A stretch of DNA of 7,738 bases from an uncultured Collinsella sp. (lineage in GTDB: Bacteria > Actinomycetota > Coriobacteriia > Coriobacteriales > Coriobacteriaceae): assembly GCA_902475825.1 (NCBI GenBank), contig CABSBA010000071.1, forward strand, positions 1 through 7,738, in the 5' to 3' direction. The translations under genes were made by a program, and so were the position numbers. Positions 1-4,775 of the stretch are shown here, piece by piece. The notes under the pieces are model-generated. The model made no database searches. It saw only the letters and a list, made by a program, of their open reading frames with translations, and was not told the origin of the DNA. Positions within the stretch are counted from its first letter, which is position 1; each line of letters starts with the position of its first letter.

Positions 1-1109
1 ATACCGCCCTGATGGTCGAAGTCGCTCATGCCGACGCCCGCCAGGCGCACATGTATCCCTTCCTGCCAGATGTTGTCGAGCAGTTCGAGCGCCACTGCCA
101 CGAAGATGTTCTCATCGTCGGTCGGATGGGGCAGCCGGCGCTGTGCCGAGCGACCGCTTCCATACGAATACTTGAGTTTGAGCGTCACCGTGGCGCCCGT
201 TAGTCCCTGACGGCGCAGACGGCGTCCCACTGACTCTCCCAATAGCGCAATCGCCGCTTCGATGTCCTCACGCTCAGTCAAATCTTTCGCAAAGGTGCGT
301 TCATTGCTGACCGACTTGACCTCGCGCTCTTCATCGAGGCTCGTGACTTCGGAGAGTTCGAGTCCCAGCGCACGCTGGCGCATGCGTTCGCCGTTGATGC
401 CAAAAATAGAGGCCAAGGTGGATTCCGGTGCGCGGGATAGCTCGCCGAGCGTGTAGATGCGCATGCGGCGCAGCCGCTCCTCGGCCGATCTCCCGATGCC
501 GCTCATGGCAGATACCGGCAGCGCTGCCAAAAAGCGCTGCTCGGTTCCAGGGCGCACGATGGTCAGCCCAAATGGCTTGTCCCGCTCGCTTGCGATCTTT
601 GCGACCGTCTTGTTACAGCCCACGCCAATGGAGCAGGTCACCCCCAGCGCCGCCACGCGATCACTGATGCGCCGCGCAACCAGCAGCGGGTCCTCGGGTG
701 CAAAGCGACCTGGCGTGATGTCGATAAAGGCCTCGTCGATGGATACGCGCTCAACGCGCGGGGTCTCGTCGGCGAGAATCGCCATGACCTGAGCGCTGAC
801 CTCGTGGTAGCGATCGAAATGCCCATGCGTCCAAATGGCCTGCGGACAGAGGCGCCGTGCCTCGGCCGAGGGCATGGCAGAGTGCACGCCAAAGCGACGT
901 GCCTCGTATGAGCAGGTGGACACGACGCCGCGGGAATCGGCATCGCCGCCCACGATGAGCGGCTTGCCGCGCCACTCGGGATGATCGAGCGTCTCCACGC
1001 TCGCAAAAAACGCATCGAGATCCATCAGACCCACCGCCGGCCCCGTCCAGGGCGGCGGCGTGACGCCCGCAGCATCCTCATAACCGTATGTATGTTCGCG
1101 TCTTTTCAT
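1..1109 (-). CDS. dinB: DNA polymerase IV (Y-family translesion polymerase), 3' end cut by window edge
   Basis: Reading the minus strand from ATG at 1109 gives 369 uninterrupted codons, running off the left edge. Pol IV is an error-prone polymerase that copies past damaged template bases. Visible landmarks: the palm motif MDLDAFFASVE at residues 29-39 (metal-binding Asp30, steric-gate Phe at about 35), the finger motif with STCSYEARRFGV near 64-75, and SIDEAF at 123-128 with catalytic Asp125 and Glu126. A helix-hairpin-helix (SGIG) comes after the palm, then a little-finger domain beginning near VKSVSNERTF. E. coli Pol IV is 351 aa; here the N-terminus carries about 22 extra residues and the C-terminus, including any beta-clamp peptide, lies outside the window. 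ATG 1109 is the earliest possible start, because an in-frame TGA lies at 1133-1131 with no start codon between. No Shine-Dalgarno precedes it; a -10-like hexamer sits 6 nt upstream. The gene is transcribed away from rpsP. Family assignment is very secure. Confidence 0.95.
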   Translation of the reverse strand, partial: MKRREHTYGYEDAAGVTPPPWTGPAVGLMDLDAFFASVETLDHPEWRGKPLIVGGDADSRGVVSTCSYEARRFGVHSAMPSAEARRLCPQAIWTHGHFDRYHEVSAQVMAILADETPRVERVSIDEAFIDITPGRFAPEDPLLVARRISDRVAALGVTCSIGVGCNKTVAKIASERDKPFGLTIVRPGTEQRFLAALPVSAMSGIGRSAEERLRRMRIYTLGELSRAPESTLASIFGINGERMRQRALGLELSEVTSLDEEREVKSVSNERTFAKDLTEREDIEAAIALLGESVGRRLRRQGLTGATVTLKLKYSYGSGRSAQRRLPHPTDDENIFVAVALELLDNIWQEGIHVRLAGVGMSDFDHQGG

Positions 1110-1115
1110 GGCATG

Positions 1116-1121
1116 AGTATA
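1116..1121 (-). promoter_or_regulatory. Candidate -10 element of dinB (leaderless arrangement)
   Basis: On the minus strand the hexamer TATACT (one mismatch from TATAAT) is followed by six bases and then the dinB ATG at 1109. A transcript starting the usual 6-7 nt downstream of the -10 would begin at or next to the A of the start codon, the signature of leaderless mRNAs common in Actinobacteria. No good -35 hexamer is seen 16-18 nt further upstream, so the call rests on the -10 and its spacing. Confidence 0.45.
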
Positions 1122-1153
1122 CCGCGCAGCTCATGTGGGGTGCGTGGATGTGC

Positions 1154-1181
1154 TTGCAAATCGCGAATTCTTGTCTAAGAT
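1154..1181 (+). promoter_or_regulatory. Candidate promoter P1 for the rpsP operon
   Basis: TTGCAA (1154-1159) and TAAGAT (1176-1181) are separated by 16 nt and resemble sigma-70/SigA -35 and -10 boxes. A start near 1188 would leave a leader of about 120 nt before rpsP. The leader contains a 5-bp hairpin CTTCG (1192-1196) / CGAAG (1204-1208) and another, GCAGC (1277-1281) / GCTGC (1287-1291), that ends 6 nt before the Shine-Dalgarno sequence. Sequence-only prediction. Confidence 0.45.
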
Positions 1182-1225
1182 ATGGATTTGCCTTCGACTA
1201 CACCGAAGAAGTTGGTCTCACGGAC

Positions 1226-1254
1226 TTCACCTGCCCGCGTCGATGGCGTATTAT
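1226..1254 (+). promoter_or_regulatory. Candidate promoter P2 for the rpsP operon
   Basis: TTCACC (1226-1231) and TATTAT (1249-1254) are spaced by 17 nt; the -10 differs from consensus at one base and the -35 at two. Transcription would begin near 1261, giving a leader of about 50 nt. It may act with, or instead of, the candidate at 1154-1181. Confidence 0.4.
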
Positions 1255-1310
1255 GTTCAACTGTTTGTTTGTAGTTGCAGCCTAAAGCTGCTTGGTTGGA
1301 GGAGTTTCCT

Positions 1311-1652
1311 TTGGCAGTCAAGATTCGCCTTGCTCGTCACGGCGCTAAGAAGCGTCCGTACTACCGTGTCGTCGTCGCCGATTCCCGCGCCCCGCGTGAC
1401 GGTCGTATCATCGAGGAGGTTGGCCGCTACAACCCGATGACCGCCCCCAAGACCATCAACCTCGATCTCGAGAAGATCGCCGACTGGCAGTCCAAGGGCG
1501 CTCAGCTCACCGACGCTGTCGCTGCTCTGGTCAAGGCCGCCAACGAGGGCGAGAAGACCGAGACCGTCGTCAAGAAGTCCAAGAAGCAGCTCGCCAAAGA
1601 GGCCGAGGCCGCTAAGGCTGCCGCTGAGGCCGCTGAGGGCGCCGAGGAGTAA
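1311..1652 (+). CDS. rpsP: 30S ribosomal protein S16
   Basis: The 113-aa product is S16, a small-subunit protein that binds 16S rRNA early in 30S assembly. The N-terminus [19 protein letters not shown] and the following [20 protein letters not shown] are the classic S16 core. I chose TTG at 1311 because GGAGGAG (1298-1304) lies 6 nt upstream and the protein then begins with the canonical MAVKIRL; starting at TTG 1275 would add 12 non-conserved residues and read through the ribosome binding site. S16 is usually 80-90 aa; here a Lys/Ala/Glu-rich tail from about residue 88 to the end extends it. It is the first gene of the plus-strand block, with khpA starting 3 nt after its stop. Identity is very secure. 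Confidence 0.97.
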   Translation: MAVKIRLARHGAKKRPYYRVVVADSRAPRDGRIIEEVGRYNPMTAPKTINLDLEKIADWQSKGAQLTDAVAALVKAANEGEKTETVVKKSKKQLAKEAEAAKAAAEAAEGAEE

Positions 1653-1655
1653 ATC

Positions 1656-1940
1656 GTGCCTGAGGTTGACGCTGCACAGCTCGAGGGTGAGGCAATGCTC
1701 TCAGATCGCATCGCCGATCTCGTCGAATATCTCGTTGTTCAGATCGTCGACGACCCGGATTCCGTGAGCCTTGAGGTCATCGATGGTGACGACGCCTCCA
1801 CGATTGAGGTTTCGGTTGCCGAGGATGACGTCGCTAAGGTCATCGGCCGTCGTGGCCGTACCATCAAGGCCATTCGCACGCTCGCCCGTGCACTGGCCGC
1901 TCGCCTCGACACTGCAGTCGAGGTAGAGGTTCTGGGCTAG
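1656..1940 (+). CDS. khpA: KH-domain RNA-binding protein (KhpA family)
   Basis: The product from GTG 1656 is 94 aa with one type II KH domain. The RNA-binding GxxG loop is GRRG at residues 64-67 inside VIGRRGRTIKAIRTLARALA. A short acidic N-terminal part precedes the typical LVEYLVVQIVDDPDSV start of KhpA proteins. In Gram-positive bacteria KhpA partners with KhpB/EloR to bind RNA and affect cell elongation and division. The gene often sits between rpsP and rimM, as here. The start is ambiguous: GTG 1656 has AGGAG (1645-1649) 6 nt upstream, overlapping the end of rpsP. ATG 1695 has GAGGG (1683-1687) 7 nt upstream and would give 81 aa, nearer the family norm of 75-80. The stop TAG (1938-1940) lies 4 nt before the rimM start and within a hairpin, suggesting translational coupling. 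Confidence 0.9.
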   Translation: MPEVDAAQLEGEAMLSDRIADLVEYLVVQIVDDPDSVSLEVIDGDDASTIEVSVAEDDVAKVIGRRGRTIKAIRTLARALAARLDTAVEVEVLG

Positions 1941-1956
1941 GACCTTGAGGTCCCAG
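1932..1956 (+). promoter_or_regulatory. Hairpin presenting the rimM start codon in its loop
   Basis: GGACC (1940-1944) and GGTCC (1949-1953) form a perfect 5-bp stem around the loop TTGA, whose first three bases are the rimM start codon. CTG (1932-1934) can pair with CAG (1954-1956) below a 5-nt bulge. The khpA stop TAG (1938-1940) overlaps the 5' arm. A ribosome terminating on khpA would open this structure next to the start, which fits translational coupling. The pairing is read directly; the function is inferred. Confidence 0.4.
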
Positions 1957-2466
1957 TACAAAAACATCGCCCGTGTGGTCAAGCCGCACGGAAGGAAGGG
2001 GGAGGTCCTCGCGCAGCCGCTGCGGGGGCTTCCTTCTGTATTGACGCCGGGTATGCGCGTCGCCTTGACGCCGCCGGCGCTCAAGCGCGACCGTTTTTGC
2101 ACGGTCACATCGGTCACCGATACGGGCGATGGCGATCTGGTCTCGTTTGAGGGCATTGACGACTTGACGGCCGCCGAGGGCATCACCGGATGCTACGTGC
2201 TGGCAAATCGTGACGACTTTGAGCTCGATTCGCTCGACGCCGCCTATACCGACCTGATGGGTCGCGAGGTGGTTGACGAGCGCTTTGGCTCGCTCGGCAC
2301 GATTGTCGAGATCATGTCGACGCCCGCCAACGATGTTTGGGTTGTCGAGGGCGATCGGTACGGCGAGGTGCTGATTCCCGTGATCGAGCAGGTTGTGCTC
2401 GATCTTCCCGATCAGGGGACAATTTCCGTCCATGTTATGGATGGTTTGATCGATATGGACAAGTAG
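1945..2466 (+). CDS. rimM: Ribosome maturation factor RimM
   Basis: The 173-aa product is RimM, which helps mature the 16S rRNA 3' (head) domain of the 30S subunit and binds ribosomal protein S19. The N-terminal beta-barrel carries the family motif around VVKPHGRKGEV (residues 11-21). The PRC-barrel domain begins near residue 102 (TDLMGREVVDE) and includes NDVWVV and LIPVIEQVV, ending in HVMDGLIDMDK. Length fits the family (about 165-185 aa). The start is TTG 1945, the only candidate keeping the conserved N-terminus; the next ATG (2053) would delete it. Its Shine-Dalgarno is weak (AGGA at 1939-1942, too close), and the codon sits in a hairpin loop, so initiation probably depends on ribosomes finishing khpA. 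Codons 2 and 17 are AGG, rare in this window. Confidence 0.95.
   Translation: MRSQYKNIARVVKPHGRKGEVLAQPLRGLPSVLTPGMRVALTPPALKRDRFCTVTSVTDTGDGDLVSFEGIDDLTAAEGITGCYVLANRDDFELDSLDAAYTDLMGREVVDERFGSLGTIVEIMSTPANDVWVVEGDRYGEVLIPVIEQVVLDLPDQGTISVHVMDGLIDMDK
1988..2039 (+). repeat. Long nested inverted repeat inside the 5' part of rimM
   Basis: The arms at 1988-1998 and 2029-2039 pair over 11 positions (ten Watson-Crick and one G-U). The core is GAAGGAAG (1991-1998) with CTTCCTTC (2029-2036). A second hairpin, CGCAG (2012-2016) / CTGCG (2020-2024), nests inside. No T-run follows, so it is not an intrinsic terminator. It lies in codons 15-32 of rimM. Confidence 0.5.
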
Positions 2467-2476
2467 GGAGGACAAC

Positions 2477-3235
2477 ATGCTGATCGAGACCCTTTCGGTC
2501 TTTCCCGAGATGTTTGAGCCCGTCATGTCCACGTCGATTTTGGGCCGCGCCCGCAAGGCCGGCCTTTTTGATTTTAAGGCGTATAACCTGCGCGACTGGA
2601 CGCACGACCGCCATCGCACCGTCGATGACGAGCCGTACGGCGGCGGGCAGGGCATGCTCATGAAGGTCGAGCCCATCGCCGAGGCCATCGAGGCTATTAG
2701 CTCCGAGGGTCCCAAACCCACCGTGGTGTTTTTTACCCCCTGTGGCGAGCCCTTTACGCAGCACGTGGCCGAGCGCCTGCTCAAAAGCGAGCGTCTGCTG
2801 TTTGTGTGCAGCCGCTACGAGGGCGTCGACGAGCGCGCGTATGCGTATGCCGACGAGCGTCTGTCGATCGGCGACTATGTGCTTACGGGCGGCGAGCTTC
2901 CCGCCATGGTCGTTGCCGACGCCGTCGTACGTCTGATTCCCGGTGCCCTTGGTGACGAGATGAGCAACGTCGATGAGTCGTTCTCGACTGCCGAGGACGG
3001 TGGCCTGCTCGAGTACGCGCAGTACACCCGTCCCGCCGAGTTCAACGGCGAGGGCGTGCCGCCGGTGCTCGTGAGCGGTGACCATGCCAAGGTTGACGCC
3101 TGGCGCCGTAAGAATGCCATCGAGCGCACCTGCCGCTGGCGTCCCGACCTGATCGAGACGGCGCGGCTTACGCCCGAGGAACGGGCATACGCGCAAGAGA
3201 TTCTGGACGCGTCGTATTCGCAGAGCGAGGAGTGA
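2477..3235 (+). CDS. trmD: tRNA (guanine-N1-)-methyltransferase TrmD
   Basis: The 252-aa protein is TrmD, which uses S-adenosylmethionine to methylate N1 of G37 beside the anticodon, preventing +1 frameshifting. It is a SPOUT enzyme with a trefoil knot. Visible motifs: N-terminal IETLSVFPEMFEPV, YGGGQGM at residues 54-60, SRYEGVDER at 112-120, and the knot segment SIGDYVLTGGELPA at 130-143. DESF (166-169) marks the region that normally holds the catalytic acid, followed by GLLEYAQYTRP. The C-terminal helical domain (WRRKNAIERTCRWRPDLI) contacts tRNA. The start ATG 2477 has GGGAGGA (2466-2472) 4 nt upstream, and the gene begins 10 nt after rimM ends. It overlaps no neighbour but lies only 2 nt before lepB, so co-translation is likely. 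Length matches the family. rplS, the usual next gene, is absent. Confidence 0.97.
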   Translation: MLIETLSVFPEMFEPVMSTSILGRARKAGLFDFKAYNLRDWTHDRHRTVDDEPYGGGQGMLMKVEPIAEAIEAISSEGPKPTVVFFTPCGEPFTQHVAERLLKSERLLFVCSRYEGVDERAYAYADERLSIGDYVLTGGELPAMVVADAVVRLIPGALGDEMSNVDESFSTAEDGGLLEYAQYTRPAEFNGEGVPPVLVSGDHAKVDAWRRKNAIERTCRWRPDLIETARLTPEERAYAQEILDASYSQSEE

Positions 3236-3237
3236 GA

Positions 3238-3801
3238 ATGGTTCCTTCGCAGCATTCCGTGCTAAAGGGTGCGTTTGAGTGGATCGCGGTCGTCGCGATC
3301 GCACTGGTCGCTACCTTTTTGATTCGCTCGTTTGTGGTCGAACCCTTTGTGGTGCCCACCGGCTCCATGGAGTCCACGATCGAGATCGGCGACCAGATCC
3401 TGGCGCAAAAGGTGAGCCTTGAGCTCGGCCAGCCCGTCAGCCAAGGCGATATTGTGGTGTTCCACAACCCCGATGGCACCTCCGAGCATGATGTTCTCGT
3501 CAAGCGTGTTATTGCCACGGCCGGCCAGACGGTCGACCTTCAGGACGGCAAGGTGGTCGTTGACGGCCAAGCGCTCGACGAGGGCTATACGACCGGCATG
3601 AGCTGGCCGCTTTCGGTCCAAGCTCCCGGCGCTCAGGTTCCCTAACACGACGCTCTTCCGATCTGGTGCGTGTGGGTGATGGGCGACAACCGCGAAAACT
3701 CTGCCGACTCGCGCTACTTTGGTCCCGTTGATCGCTCTGATTTGATCGCCGTGGCGCTTGTGCGCTACTGGCCGCTCAACCGCATCGGCACTATCGACTA
3801 A
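3238..3801 (+). pseudogene. lepB: Type I signal peptidase LepB, interrupted by an adapter-derived in-frame stop (probable assembly artefact)
   Basis: Signal peptidase I is a membrane enzyme that removes signal peptides from exported proteins with a Ser-Lys dyad. The reading from ATG 3238 gives 135 residues ending at TAA 3643-3645. It shows one N-terminal membrane segment (about residues 13-33), the catalytic box VVPTGSMESTIEIGD with nucleophile Ser43, and the general-base box DVLVKRVIATAG with Lys89. The remaining conserved box, VWVMGDNRENSADSRYFGPV, is read from 3670 in the same frame, continuing to TAA 3799-3801. Between them lies a perfect Illumina adapter match (3645-3664). Ignoring the stop, the whole would be 187 codons, a normal length for Gram-positive enzymes, so the foreign bases seem to replace roughly 8 native codons. 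As written the gene encodes only a truncated protein; in the organism it is probably intact. It follows trmD by 2 nt, so it is likely in that operon. Confidence 0.9.
3645..3664 (+). other. Illumina TruSeq adapter sequence (contamination in the assembly)
   Basis: ACACGACGCTCTTCCGATCT is identical over 20 nt to the 3' end of the TruSeq universal / read-1 sequencing adapter. The bases just before it, TTCCCTA (3638-3644), also match the adapter apart from one extra A, but these may be native lepB (Val-Pro-Tyr codons). The segment's first A completes the TAA at 3643-3645. No biological source of this exact string is expected inside a signal peptidase gene. Confidence 0.95.
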
Positions 3802-3860
3802 AAACCGCTATAGTACAGTACCTAACCGTGTAATCGTTTCGACGAGGGGATATTAGAGGC
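3802..3860 (+). promoter_or_regulatory. lepB-glyQ gap with a weak candidate glyQ promoter
   Basis: This 59-nt gap holds a -10-like TATAGT at 3809-3814 but no convincing -35 17 nt upstream, and the purine-rich GAGGGG (3844-3849) 11 nt before the glyQ ATG. No terminator hairpin with a T-run is present. The gap is far too short for a T-box leader, which many Firmicutes use for glyQS. glyQ may read through from upstream or have its own weak promoter. Confidence 0.3.
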
Positions 3861-4772
3861 ATGAACGCTTCATCGCTTTCCTTCCAAGACATCATCCTGC
3901 GCCTCCAGCAGTACTGGGGCGAGCAGGGCTGCGTCATTATGCAGCCCTATGACTCCGAGGTCGGTGCCGGTACCTTCCACACCGCGACCACGCTGCGCTC
4001 GCTCGGTCCCGCCGAGTGGCGCACCTGCTACGCTCAGCCTTGCCGCCGTCCCGCCGACGGCCGCTACGGCGAGAACCCCAACCGCATGCAGCACTACTAT
4101 CAGTTCCAGGTGCTCATCAAGCCGTCGCCGGTCAACGCCCAGGAGCTTTACCTGGGGTCTCTTGCCGCTATCGGCCTGGACCCCAACGACCATGACGTCC
4201 GTTTTGTCGAGGATGACTGGGAGAGCCCGACCCTGGGCGCCTGGGGCCTTGGCTGGGAGGTCTGGCTCAACGGCATGGAGGTCACGCAGTTTACGTACTT
4301 CCAGCAGGTGGGCGGCATCGAGGTCGATCCCGTGCCCGTTGAGATCACCTATGGTCTGGAGCGCATCGCCATGTACGCCCAGGGCGTCAACTCCGTCTAC
4401 GACCTGGTTTGGAGCTATCTGCCCGACGGCACGCCCATGACCTATGGCGACGTGTTCCTGGAGAACGAGCGCGAGTTTAGCGCTTACAACTTTGAGGTCG
4501 CCAACGTCGAGATGATGCGTCAGAAGTTTGACGACTACGAGGCCGAGTGCCACTCCTGCCTTGAGCGCAAGCTGCCGCTGCCCGCTTACGACTGCGTCAT
4601 GAAGTGCAGCCATGCCTTCAACCTGCTCGATGCTCGCGGTGCGCTGTCCGCGGTCGAGCGTGCCAACTACATCCTGCGCGTCCGCGCCGTCGCCAAGGCG
4701 TGCTGCGAGGCCTATATGGCCGAGGTCGCTGGAGTCAACGAGAATGCCGATCAGGAAGGCGAGGTGGCGTAA
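3861..4772 (+). CDS. glyQ: Glycyl-tRNA synthetase alpha subunit
   Basis: The 303-aa product is the catalytic alpha subunit of the bacterial alpha2-beta2 glycyl-tRNA synthetase (class II), which activates glycine and with GlyS charges tRNA-Gly. Family signatures run throughout: [19 protein letters not shown] near the start, a [18 protein letters not shown] block, [11 protein letters not shown] at residues 74-84, the active-site stretch VTQFTYFQQ at 141-149, and [15 protein letters not shown] at 161-175. Length matches the usual 290-305 aa. The C-terminal tail (about the last 12 residues) is acidic and not conserved. ATG 3861 is chosen because the conserved N-terminus begins at once. glyS starts 3 nt after its stop, so the two subunits are almost certainly co-translated. 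Codon use is strongly GC-biased, like its neighbours. Confidence 0.97.
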   Translation: MNASSLSFQDIILRLQQYWGEQGCVIMQPYDSEVGAGTFHTATTLRSLGPAEWRTCYAQPCRRPADGRYGENPNRMQHYYQFQVLIKPSPVNAQELYLGSLAAIGLDPNDHDVRFVEDDWESPTLGAWGLGWEVWLNGMEVTQFTYFQQVGGIEVDPVPVEITYGLERIAMYAQGVNSVYDLVWSYLPDGTPMTYGDVFLENEREFSAYNFEVANVEMMRQKFDDYEAECHSCLERKLPLPAYDCVMKCSHAFNLLDARGALSAVERANYILRVRAVAKACCEAYMAEVAGVNENADQEGEVA

Positions 4773-4775
4773 GCC

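Noticed and set aside
12..792. Several short plus-strand frames over 12-792
   Set aside because: They lie antisense to dinB, whose motifs are unmistakable, and have no ribosome binding sites or family resemblance.
1864..3304. Minus-strand open frames of 306 and 289 codons opposite rimM and trmD
   Set aside because: Same codon-bias effect; the plus strand carries fully recognisable RimM and TrmD over the same bases.
3238..3801. A naturally decayed lepB or a programmed stop/readthrough in signal peptidase
   Set aside because: The interrupting bases are an exact commercial sequencing adapter, and the frame and conserved boxes are otherwise intact, so a technical error explains it better.
3802..3860. 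T-box riboswitch controlling glyQS
   Set aside because: The gap is 59 nt with no specifier-loop or antiterminator structure; known T-box leaders are much longer.
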